A stretch of DNA of 64,000 nucleotides, taken from Selaginella moellendorffii (Eukaryota > Streptophyta > Lycopodiopsida > Selaginellales > Selaginellaceae). The stretch lies in assembly GCF_000143415.4 (NCBI RefSeq), contig NW_003314306.1, positions 1,024,328-1,088,327 of the forward strand. The letters are read 5' to 3'. Position 1 is the first letter of the stretch. Each line of letters starts with the position of its first letter. The notes beneath the pieces are model-generated. The model saw only the letters and a program-made list of their open reading frames with translations, made no database searches and had not been told where the DNA came from. Position numbers and translations under genes: made by a program. Shown here in pieces: positions 33,496 through 42,614 of the stretch.

Positions 33496-34581
33496 CTAGA
33501 GGATGCTACAGCCGCTGTGGCAGCAGCGGGAGCACCTACAGCACTTCTGATACCAGCGCTGATGGGGGTGTGGCGGTGGCAACGCGGGTGGCGCTCCTGG
33601 AGAGCTTGGAGGAGGAGAGAAAGAACTGCCAATGTTGCCAATGACAGTAGCAACTGACCCGGTGGATGATTTGCCGCTGCTGATGGACTCGCTTTCCTCG
33701 ATCAGTATCCCCTTGCCTTTATCGTCGGCGCTCGCGATCGGGGTCGGGCCAGCGCGTGATAGACGCGACGGACCATGGAGCAATCCACCCGGGCCGGTGA
33801 TCTCCGAGACTGGGACCTTCGGAATCGAGACTGAGGCGATCGATGAGCTCGGACCTGGAAGACCAGAGCTTGCGGCAATCGGATCCTTGCCTGGAGACGC
33901 GCTGGATGAGCTTGGATCCTTTAAAATCGCGGTCGATGAGCTCGGACCTGGTGCTGTGGCAAGGGACGAGCTCGGATCCATGCCTGGAGACGACATTATG
34001 GCGCTGGATGAGCTCGGATTCTCTGAAATCGCGGTTGCGGCGCTCGATGAGCTCGGACCTGGAAGACCAAAGCTTGCCGTGACACTGGACGAGCTCGGAT
34101 CCGATATTATGGCGCTGGATGAGCTTGGATCCTCCGCGATCGCGCTGGATGAGCCCGGATCCCCTGAAATCCAAGGCGTGGCACTGGACGAGCCCGGATC
34201 TCCGCCCTGAGTTGATATTACGGCGCCGGAGCTGCTCGGATCCTTCCCGCGATAGCGAACTGCGTCGCTGGAAGTGCTCCTGGGATCAGACCTGCGGAAC
34301 GTTGGAACCTCGGCTATGGCGGAATCTCTGGGACTCGAAGCAATCAACCTAGAATCGCTGTTAGACCTGGTAAATGCGGCATGCGGAGTAGCGGGACTAG
34401 GCGGAGGAGCGACAGGACCGAGAACGGGAGATGGAAAGAGCCTGGCGATCATCTGGAGATCCTCATTGCGCACTGGCACCACCGGCTCAGGCGGCGCCGC
34501 TGGCTCGCCATTGTCTCCCTCGCTATCGTTGCCCTCTTCTTGCCGTTGCTGCCGGCCAGGATCGGGAGGTGGAGGACCCAT
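33496..34581 (-). CDS. Ser-rich repeat protein with CaaX box, paralogue 2
   Basis: 361 residues in one exon. The N-terminal 75 residues are acidic and Pro-rich (MGPPPPDPG, then NDSEGDNGEPAAP), unlike the myristoylation-type start of paralogue 1. Residues about 110-260 hold ten or more loose repeats centred on DPSSSSA or GPSSSSA, separated by short hydrophobic pieces. After a KGKGILIEE region and a Pro-rich linker comes the tail YQKCCRCSRCCHSGCSIL: seven cysteines and a CaaX box with Leu last. Clustered Cys next to a prenylated Cys is the usual signature for added palmitoylation. It shares about 40 bases of upstream sequence with paralogue 1. No domain or function is known to me. Confidence 0.7.
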   Translation of the reverse strand: MGPPPPDPGRQQRQEEGNDSEGDNGEPAAPPEPVVPVRNEDLQMIARLFPSPVLGPVAPPPSPATPHAAFTRSNSDSRLIASSPRDSAIAEVPTFRRSDPRSTSSDAVRYRGKDPSSSGAVISTQGGDPGSSSATPWISGDPGSSSAIAEDPSSSSAIISDPSSSSVTASFGLPGPSSSSAATAISENPSSSSAIMSSPGMDPSSSLATAPGPSSSTAILKDPSSSSASPGKDPIAASSGLPGPSSSIASVSIPKVPVSEITGPGGLLHGPSRLSRAGPTPIASADDKGKGILIEESESISSGKSSTGSVATVIGNIGSSFSPPPSSPGAPPALPPPHPHQRWYQKCCRCSRCCHSGCSIL

Positions 34582-34679
34582 TGGAAATGCCCGCCCAAAA
34601 ACCCTTGATTCAAATGACTAGGGCTCGTGCGTATATGGTTTTATAGTTAAATTGATTATATAGAATTAATCATTGATAA

Positions 34680-34753
34680 GGCCTATTAGCTCAGTTGGTC
34701 AGAGCGTGGTGCTAATAACGCCGAGGTCGCAGGTTCGAAACCTGCGTAGGCCA
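34680..34753 (+). tRNA. tRNA-Ile (anticodon AAT)
   Basis: Full cloverleaf of 74 bases. The acceptor stem is GGCCTAT with GTAGGCC, the D arm is GCTC..GAGC, the anticodon stem is TGGTG/CGCCG with loop CTAATAA, and the T arm is GCAGG TTCGAAA CCTGC. The internal A box (TTAGCTCAGTTGG) and B box (GGTTCGAAACC) are intact, and there is no intron. A T-rich stretch (TTGTTTTTTC) follows as a Pol III terminator. Confidence 0.95.
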
Positions 34754-34767
34754 TTGTTTTTTCTTGT

Positions 34768-34790
34768 AAAGGTCGCTGGCTCGAAACCTT
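34768..34790 (+). pseudogene. tRNA-Ile 3' fragment
   Basis: AAGGTCGCTGGCTCGAAACC resembles the variable loop and T arm of the tRNA just upstream, with changes that destroy the stem. It is a small duplicated remnant. Confidence 0.5.
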
Positions 34791-34825
34791 TTAACAGCAA
34801 AAGAATGTGAGGGCTCCAGGAAGGG

Positions 34826-35828
34826 ATGGTTTTGCTTTGGGTCGTTCTTCTCTTCTCCTCAACGATCTGTCAAGCTGATCGGAATGGTCTCACGCAAGAA
34901 AAGATTCCAGCGGCTTTCGTGGGCGATGATCATCGCCTAGAGGTATCTCTCTTCTCCTTTGGAAGTTTACTCTTGGATTGCATTCCAGGAGGAGGAGATT
35001 ATTGCCGAGATTGTGCTTGGAGGAGTGGCAAACCAAGACGTAGAGGTGCGTGTATCTATCTTAATCGTGAGTGTCACAATCCAGAGTTTCTTATATTCAG
35101 GTGGATGAATTCTTCCTTGTAGACGAGGTATGGAGCCCTGTTTCTCAGGATCAATGCGCAACTTACGTTTTCTTTTGCTCCAGGTGGAAGAATTATTTTT
35201 TAAGGAGACAAAGGTACTCGAGCTTAGCTTTTCGAGAGGATCACTGAACTTACTACCGGGCTTTCCAGGTAGAAGAAATCTCTCCAGGAAAAGAGGTATG
35301 AGTTTCACTAGACCGAAACTTAACCGGGAGATCTATTCTTTTTGTTTTTTTTCTGTTTCCAGGTGGAAACGATCGTTGTACGCGAAGATGAGACTGTATT
35401 GCTGCCGTATGTCTGTACATGGGGGCTCATACTTCTAGGAATTGTGTTGGCGAAGAAGCGCGTTTTGAGGATTCGAGCTCGGGGGAGCAAGGATCACAAA
35501 CTTCCAGTCGAAAGCTTCAAGCCCCCAGTGGCTCCAGTGGATACTTCAGTCATTGAAACCTTTGGTGAGATCATAGCGGAAGCTCTGCATAAGGTAAGAG
35601 CTCCTCTTTCATCCTTGGACTTGCTAACAGGATTTTTGGGAGAAGAACACCGGCAAGCTCTCCGAGGAGGCTGTGCGAGGCCTAAGTAAAGAAAAACTTT
35701 GCGAGGTGAGAAGCCACTTAAAATCTAGTACAAACGCTCGTCTTGTTCATTTCCAGGTGATCGGAAGAAGAAAGGCCGAGAGGATTGCCCGCAGATTTTC
35801 CAGGGCCTTCATCGCCAAGTACTGGTAA
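34826..35828 (+). CDS. Secreted/membrane protein built from micro-exons, unknown family
   Basis: Eight exons, all phase 0: 34826-34942, 34989-35045, 35101-35127, 35184-35213, 35269-35295, 35363-35593, 35631-35705 and 35757-35828, giving 211 residues. The N-terminus is a signal peptide (MVLLWVVLLFSSTICQA). Exons 3, 4 and 5 are only 27, 30 and 27 bases and encode VDEFFLVDE, VEELFFKETK and VEEISPGKE; exon 6 begins in the same style with VETIVVREDE. All four open on GT(G/A) GA(T/A) right after a CAG acceptor, so they look like duplicated exons. A single membrane span follows (about 120-140, YVCTWGLILLGIVLAKK), then a basic cytosolic tail ending AKYW. No family recognised. Micro-exon borders need transcripts. 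Confidence 0.6.
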
Positions 35829-37650
35829 ACGCACTCGTTAAGAAAGATTTGAGCTTTTAGTCGTTTTCTTTCATACATTTTCAGATGAACAAGCAACAAG
35901 GACGTGATCTTCCTTCGTTTTCTCTTGTTTGATGGTTGAGAGCAAGACTTAAAATCGTCGACGTGGTTGTATGAGTGCGTAATGGAACAGAATTCCTCAA
36001 ACCTAAATTTTGCAAACAAAAACCACACAAAGTACAAGTTATCAACAAATTTCTGATATATGTTAAATTTGATTCTTGTCATAGTTAGTAGATCTCGCTC
36101 AGCAAAGCCAGGATCCCAGCTCGTTCACCATCTCTTTGTATTTATAGAAGAGTATATTCACCAAGAATAATAAATTATTTAAGATACAATTTTTATTATA
36201 TTCATGAACAACTTCACTGAAATTAGAGAGAATATATGTTGAAAAAATTCTCAATAATTCCTAGCAATAAAATGTTATGGATCAAAGATGAAACATTAGT
36301 TTTAAACATAATATTGGATTCATTTTTTAAAAGCAAGCTTTGAGATATAATTATATGGTGAACGTGAACCATTAGATTACACATATATTTAGTTTCTCAT
36401 CCTATTAGAGTGAGTTTTTTAATAGCATGGATACTTAGTAAAAACTGTTACTTTTATGTGTTGATAGTGTAATTATTTTATTTTCTAATATTTATATTCA
36501 TGCATTTTCTGAGTAGTGTTTAAAATTAACTTATTCTATTATGTTTCATGAACATTATTTCTGAATATGTTTTTATTGAAAGAATGCTAATAAAAAATAT
36601 GATTAATCATCTCTCTATTTATAATTTATTTTTATTTGAATTTAAGTCTTTATACCAATGACATTAAGATCTTAAATTTTAATAAGAGATGAAAGATAAG
36701 GTTTTACTTCAATATTAGGGTCTCAATGTTAAATAATCTTTTCTTTTATGCAAAAACTATAATATATCAGAAAATTTAAATATAATATATAAATAAATTT
36801 AATAATACTAAACAATAAATTGATGATGAATCATATTTCTTTAGATTATAGTTTACTTTATTGTGTGGCTATTGTGCTAAAGTTATCTCAATCATTATTA
36901 TTGCTTATTATGTTTTTCATGTATCAATACATAAATTATTAATGTAAAAAAAGTGTTAAAAAAATATAATATTATAAAAACTTTAAATTAAATCTGAGTC
37001 AACCAACAATTAAACATAATTAAATTCAAAGATGACTGTATTAATAAGTAACAAAAGATTATTAATAAAATTAAATGTAATTTACAAAACAAAATACATA
37101 CAGCTCTTCAAATCTTCTATTTTATATTATGGAATACATAGTTTTCAATAATAATATTGTGTGTGTATATTAAATAATATTAAATTAATAAAATACTCTT
37201 TTCTCATATGCAATTTAAAATATCATATAAATTTTGGGAATCTAAATTTTTTTCCAAAATTTTAAATTTCTAAATACCTTTACTCTAAATTCATCATTTG
37301 AAGCTTAATTTCTTGAGTAAATGTAATCACAATTCCATTTAATTTGATTATTCCTCTTAATTTTAATCTTCTATTGAATTTTAACCTTATTAAATTATAG
37401 GAGTTTAAAATATATTACATATACTTTTAAAATATTTTAATTTAAAATTAGTAAAAGTTATCAATTATAAAATCAAGAAAAAATCTTAAATGACACTATT
37501 TATCCCATAGTTTCTAGATGAAAATATATGATTTGGTTCGAATTTATTTAATTCAATTATTGAAATCTTTTGACACAGATGAGTTTATCTTCTGCTTGCA
37601 AAAATTATAATCTAACTCTAACTAGCTCACACAATCCTTATGATTTTAGA
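35829..37650. other. AT-rich intergenic DNA
   Basis: From about 36080 to 37650 the sequence is strongly AT-rich with no gene, no clear repeat unit and no terminal repeats visible by eye. The part at 35925-36000 resembles the last bases of the WWE-PARP gene at 37788 (AGCAAGACTTAA..TCGTCG..GTATGAGT), reverse strand, so a PARP 3' remnant probably lies here. Confidence 0.5.
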
Positions 37651-37654
37651 ACAT

Positions 37655-37730
37655 GGGAGCATACATCACAAACTTCCAGTCGAAAGCTTCAAACCCCCAG
37701 TGGATCATTGAAACCTTTAATTCGCTGAGA
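37655..37730 (+). pseudogene. Fragment of the micro-exon gene (exon 6)
   Basis: CACAAACTTCCAGTCGAAAG and ATTGAAACCTTT reproduce 35490-35570 of the gene at 34826-35828, with an internal deletion of about 20 bases. The fragment lies immediately downstream of AT-rich DNA and next to the tail of the second intact WWE-PARP gene, the same order as at 35.5-36.0 kb. This points to a segmental duplication. Confidence 0.75.
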
Positions 37731-37787
37731 GATAAAATAACTGGTATGTATACGTGATCATCCTTGCATGATATTTGAAAGCAAGAC

Positions 37788-38872
37788 TTAACAATCATCG
37801 TCGCTGCTGCTGTATGAGTATCTGTTGGAATTTTCCGACCGTGAGTAATTGCTGGATGGTTTTAGTGATGAGGCTGTGGATGCTAACCACCAGGGAACTG
37901 GCACATCAACCTCCCCCACTGGCAGTAAAACGCCTGACTTGGTGTTGGGAACACTCCGTCTGTTAAGATCCCAGGCACTCTCCCCTTGTCCTCGCAGTTC
38001 CAGGAACAGCACCATGGTCGCGTGAGAAGAAGCTACTTCTCTGCAGTACTCGACGCTCAATTCGGGAGTTTTTCCGACCCAAAACTTCTGGGTGGAGCCG
38101 CAGAGCGTCGCGTCCAGTCCGTTTTTCTCGATGGATTGTAAGTTTCTGGATGGAGTTCCGTGAAAGACGTATTCGAGAGACTTTAGCTCCGAAGTATCGG
38201 CCTGCCTGAGAGCACAGAACATCTCCACTGTGACATGGTTGTTAAGAAGAATTGCTTGTATGGCTAGATTTGTATAGAGCCTTACTGATAAGTTCTTTGT
38301 TGGTCGTGGCAGCCTCTTTAATGAGTGCTCGGACGAACTTGCAGTAGATTTCCGGCTTGTTGGCAAGGAACTTGTTGGATCGAACGTTTTTGATCTTGGG
38401 GTGCTTGTCCATGATCACCTTCTTGAGGAAACTCTCCTTGTTCATGAGCTGGAGGAGCTCCTCGACTGCATGCCCGATCGCTTGGTCCTTGGAAGTCTGG
38501 AAAGAAAAAAGAAGATCAGGAAGTAAGAGAATTCGAAGTATACAATCGCATCGCTTCCAATTATCTTGATCTTCCGGCGATAGCCACTTCGCAGATTGAC
38601 TTGCTCCATGTGATCCAGATCAATCTCGTATCTCCTTCCACTGGGATACTTTTTCGAAGTGATTCTTCCAAGGGAAATTCTTGATGCATACTTGGAGGCC
38701 TGGGATTCAGCAAAGCCATGCAAATTACTCAATACTTTCTCGCAGTCCTATCGCTTCATGCGAGCACCAGAATGACATGCTCGATGCTTGGGCGGTATCT
38801 CACCCAGCAGTCATCCTCCCTCCAGTAAATTCCAGCCATGGTTGGATCCGCGCACTCCTTGGTGATGCACAT
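37788..38872 (-). CDS. WWE-PARP-like protein, second intact copy
   Basis: Probable exons 38872-38768, 38699-38544, 38496-38286 and 38227-37788 join in frame to about 303 residues. It starts MCITKECADPT like the copy at 30306. The WWE domain keeps YWREDDCWVRY and YEIDLDHMEQVNLRSGYRR, but the loop after EHVIL is shorter by about six residues and the first donor (CTG|GTGCTC) is weak. The PARP-like part has YVFHGTPSRNLQSIEKNGLD, FWVGKTPELSVEYC and SGVLLPVGEVDVPV. Here the position of the candidate catalytic Tyr in FWVGKDPY is a Glu (TPEL), so activity is doubtful. The tail is Ser/Asn-rich and ends SSSDDDC rather than in poly-Asp. Confidence 0.65.
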
Positions 38873-38899
38873 TCTTTTGCTACAGGTCTAAAATAGCGA

Positions 38900-39172
38900 T
38901 CACACACATTATATTAGAGGAAGAGGAAGTAACTAAATTTATAACAATTATAAACCATTGAGTTAAAAAATATTGTTTACATAAATTACAGAAACTTTGG
39001 TTTAGTTAATGTTAAAACAGAAGTTTGCATGTAAGGCCTTGCTAATAACGCCAAGGTCGTAGGTTCGCAACCTGTATGAGCCACATTTCTGACCTACACT
39101 TTCTTCGTTCATTTCAAAACCTTATTACAGAAAATTTGGTTTAGTTAATGTTAAACAGAAGTCTGCGTGTAA
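38900..39172. repeat. Duplicated tRNA-flanking segment
   Basis: TTTGGTTTAGTTAATGTTAAA followed by CAGAAGTTTGCATGTAAGGCC occurs at 38997-39038 and again at 39136-39176, a tandem copy with a period of about 138 bases that includes a tRNA-Ile or its remnant. Confidence 0.75.
39035..39083 (+). pseudogene. tRNA-Ile pseudogene lacking the D arm
   Basis: GGCCTT joins directly to GCTAATAACGCCAAGGTCG and a T arm with two substitutions (GGTTCGCAACC). The D arm and half the anticodon stem are deleted. Confidence 0.85.
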
Positions 39173-39246
39173 GGCCTGTTAGCTCAGCTGGTCAGAGCGT
39201 GGTGCTAATAACGCCAAGGTCGCAGGTTCGAAACCTGCATGGGCCA
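39173..39246 (+). tRNA. tRNA-Ile (anticodon AAT), second copy
   Basis: A 74-base cloverleaf with few differences from the gene at 34680. Acceptor stem GGCCTGT pairs with ATGGGCC (two G-T pairs), loop CTAATAA, T arm GCAGG TTCGAAA CCTGC. A and B boxes are intact. The anticodon stem has TGGTG/CGCCA, so one pair is changed. Likely expressed, but slightly less certain than the first copy. Confidence 0.88.
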
Positions 39247-39306
39247 CATGTTTTGACTTTGTTTTAACGTTAAAGGTTCAAGGTTTTAAGCACAATATTC
39301 TAAATG

Positions 39307-39343
39307 AACGCCAAGGTCGCAGGTTCGAAACCCGCATGAGCCA
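39307..39343 (+). pseudogene. tRNA-Ile 3' fragment
   Basis: AACGCCAAGGTCGCAGG and the T arm plus a GAGCCA end match the 3' half of the tRNA at 39173. The 5' half is missing. Confidence 0.85.
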
Positions 39344-39394
39344 CATTTTTAAAATTGTTTACGATTAAACATGTTTAATTAACGGTTTCGAGCT

Positions 39395-39424
39395 AGGTCG
39401 CAGGTTCAAAACCTGCATGCGCCA
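39395..39424 (+). pseudogene. tRNA-Ile 3' fragment
   Basis: AGGTCGCAGGTTCAAAACC and the acceptor end GCGCCA remain. This is the third truncated copy downstream of the full gene. Confidence 0.8.
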
Positions 39425-39439
39425 TATTTTCTTTGGCTT

Positions 39440-40000
39440 GTATTTTTCTACTTTTCTTTTTTGTTCTTCAGTGTTCTTCCTCGTCGATAGAAGACAGGAC
39501 CACGCCACTCAACTAACAAACGCGAAGAGTCAAGGCCCCGTGAGTGACACTGCCTGGTAAAATTCGAAGGGAAAAAAATAAACCTTTGTTGTCTTTCCAG
39601 TGTGCTCTCTCGCTGCTCCAGATTCGCAATGGGCGCTGCTGCCACGGAAGTGTATACGCACCGATCTAGCAATTGACATAACGCTCCGGAACGTGCCACA
39701 GCAGGTAGCGAAAGCCTCCACAACGTTGACAGAAGAACCACCACCTAAGATGAAAGGAAAAGTTAGACATAAAAAGTTTGCTGCGGGAAGAATCACGCCT
39801 CACCTTAGGAGGAACTAGATGTAAAATCCGCTGGAGTTACTGGGACCAGGACTGTCACTCTAGTCAAGAGGCCCTGTATGCACATAAATTGAACTTCATA
39901 GCCGGAAGTGCCGTGCACGACGGAGGGCGCATAAAGTTTGATCGTCCCCATTGTCTCCATAGTTTGTCTCGTCTCTGGTAGCAGCAGCAGGGAGGAGGCA
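39440..40000. other. Upstream region of the laccase gene
   Basis: No gene recognised. Short open frames on both strands lack family features. GCAGCAGCAG at 39981-39990 lies in the likely 5' UTR. Confidence 0.4.
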
Positions 40001-42118
40001 ATGCAGATCCACACCCGCATTCTCGTCGTAGCAATTGGCTTGCTCGTTGCAGCCGGTGTTTCAAGCGCCGCCGACTCTACTACTTCCACAACTCGTGTCT
40101 ACAACTTCACTGTAAGGGAGCTTGTTCTTTAGCGAAAGGGAATACCTCTTTGCTTGCCTGCTTTTGTTTGTTGCTCCAGCAGTAGTGACACTGTCTTGCT
40201 GCTGCTGCTGCTGCTCAGATCCGGTCGACAAACGTGAGGCGACTTTGCAACTCGAAGTCTCTTGTCGCTGTGAACGGAAGGTACCCCGGTCCGGTCATCT
40301 TTGCAAACCAAGGTGACCGTCTTCTCATCAATGTTACCAACAATGGACCGTATAACATCACGATGCACTGGTGAGCTTCTTCCCCGCGTAGAGATCCTTT
40401 TCTCTCGTCGTGAACTTAAGTCGCTGGATTTCTCACAGGCACGGGATCCGGCAGCTCTTCTCCTGCTGGGCCGATGGACCTGCCTATGTCACCCAGTGCC
40501 CGATCCAACCTGGGGGATCATACCTCTACAACTACACCATTGTCAGGCAGAGCGGAACTCTCTTCTATCATGCTCACGAGACTTGGCTGCGAGCGACTGT
40601 CCACGGAGCCATGGTCGTCTTTCCAACTTCTGGAGAGCCTTATCCCTTTGTCTTCCCCAAGGAAGAGCACATCATAATTCTGGGTACAACGAAGAAGCAG
40701 CATTGTTCCTGGAACTGACTGACTTTCCGATTTCTTTCTCGCAGGCGAATGGTGGAATGCTAATGTCGAGGACGTCGAGAACCAAGCGCTGCTAACCGGC
40801 GGAGGCCCTGCTCTTTCGGATGCTTACACCATCAATGGATTGCCCGGCCCTCTCTACAACTGTTCCGCTAATGGTGAGTTCCACTTGCTGCTGCTCCCCT
40901 TAAACGCCAGAACTCGTACTCTAGCTTTCTTTTCCAGCCACTTTAAAGCTCTTCTCTTCCTTTCCGCTGAGATTCTCTGCGTGCTGCTATTGCTGCTGCT
41001 ACAGACGTGTACAAGCTCCGGGTCCAACCAAACAAAGTCTACCTTCTTCGGATCATCAACGCAGCACTCAATATCGAGCTCTTCTTCTCGGTCGCTAACC
41101 ATAACATCACGGTGGTGGAGACGGATGGAGACTACACCAAGCCTTATAGTACCACTTCCATCATGATAACTCCTGGCCAGACGACGAACGTTCTTCTCAC
41201 CACTGATCAGCCTGTTGGACGCTACTACATGGGTGCCAGTCCCTACATGTCGGCGATGAACGTTCCTTTTCGCATGACTCCCACACTGGCAATCCTCGAG
41301 TACGCTGGCTCCAATGCTTCCTCTACACCGGTGATGCCAAACTTCCCACAAAGTAACGACACTGCGTTCGTGACAACGTTTTCCACCAGCCTGCGAAGCC
41401 TTGCCAACGCTCAGCACCCGGAGCCCGTTCCACAGACGATAACTTCCAACTTCTTCCTCACGGTCGGACTCGGGGCGAAACCGTGCGACGCCAACTTTGG
41501 CTGCCAGGGACCGAATGGAAGCAAGTTCACGGCTTCCGTGAGTAACATATCGTTTGTTCTTCCATCTGTCTCCGTGCTCCAGGCCTATTTCTTCAACATT
41601 TCCAACGTCTTCTCCCCGGACTTCCCAGCCCAGCCTCTGAACGTGTTCGACTACACCGGAAATCCTCCAAGTAATATCACCCCGCTCCGAGGAACCAGAG
41701 CTGCTGTCATCCCTTTCAATGCCAGCGTCCAGATGGTGCTCCAGGACACCAGTATACTCGGGGTTGAGAACCACCCGATCCATCTCCATGGATTTAGCTT
41801 CTACATTGTTGGCCAAGGATTTGGAAACTTCAATAACTCCGCAGCGGCAGCTTTCAATCTCGTGGACCCTCCTCGAAGAAACACAGTTGCTGTACCCGTT
41901 GGTGGCTGGGCTGCTATAAGATTCTGGGCCGATAATCCAGGTAGCCTGTTCAATCCTGCTAAATTCATCCTGTCGTTTCTGCTTTTGCAGGAGTCTGGTA
42001 TATGCATTGCCATCTGGAAATCCACACGTCATGGGGACTAGCAACCACTTTCATCGTCCAGAATGGACCCGGTAACCAGACGCTTCCACCACCTCCTCCC
42101 GATCTACCACAATGTTAG
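40001..42118 (+). CDS. Laccase (multicopper oxidase)
   Basis: Six exons: 40001-40111, 40219-40370, 40439-40683, 40745-40873, 41005-41940 and 41991-42118. A signal peptide (about residues 1-24) indicates secretion to the apoplast. All four copper-ligand motifs are visible: HWHGIRQ (split by intron 2), [22 protein letters not shown] and [12 protein letters not shown]. Many N-glycosylation sequons (NVT, NIT, NYT, NCS, NAS, NIS) occur, as usual for plant laccases. The protein is close to the usual 560 residues and ends PPPPDLPQC. Plant laccases oxidise phenols and monolignols using oxygen. It differs from angiosperm laccases in small ways (LFYHAH for LWWHAH). It converges on the alternative oxidase gene. 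Confidence 0.92.
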
Positions 42119-42390
42119 ACAAGAAAAATTCGTTTGTGTTTACCTTAATTGTTTTAGAGCTCGTGCATAAGCTGAAGTCCCATTGAAAATGTCGGATACT
42201 GCTCGGAGGACCTACCTGTCATAAAAGAGCCAGAGCTTCCAGCCGATCCAGCCGATCTACCAAGATTTTAGACAAGAAAAATTGGTTTGTGTTTACCTGA
42301 TTGTTTTAAAGCTCGTGTCCTGAAGCACTATTGAGTGTGTCGGATACTGCTCGGAGGACCAACCTGTAATAAAAGAGTCAGAGCCACATA
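42098..42390. repeat. Tandem duplication of the laccase 3' end
   Basis: The block GATCTACCA..TTAGACAAGAAAAATT..GTTTGTGTTTACC..GTCGGATACTGCTCGGAGGAC occurs at about 42101-42245 and again at about 42251-42390. The first copy contains the laccase stop codon. The second copy is non-coding and carries the same 3' UTR. Confidence 0.85.
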
Positions 42391-42600
42391 GACAAAGACA
42401 TCAACATCTCCATTGGTATCAAATCGGCTTCCAGCTATGAAACGTACCTCCCCGAAAAACTTAGAAAAAGCGTGTCGGACGAGTTGGTAAGAGATTGTCT
42501 GAAAAGCGGAACAAACATCAATTTTTAAAAGGATGTTTGTCTGTGGAAGGTCATCTATATTTCTGGAAACACAAAATAACATGAGCGAATCATTGTTGAG
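42328..42600 (-). other. Possible reverse-transcriptase remnant
   Basis: A minus-strand frame includes DLPQTNILLKIDVCSAFQTI, which resembles the LKIDxxKAFD motif of LINE-type reverse transcriptases. The resemblance is short and the frame overlaps the duplicated laccase 3' flank. It could be chance. Confidence 0.25.
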
Positions 42601-42614
42601 CGGCTGAATGATCT

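Noticed and set aside
33632-34210. Plus-strand LDELGS repeat frame
   Set aside because: It is the antisense shadow of the PSSSSA repeats. The minus frame has the conserved tail and upstream block shared with the paralogue.
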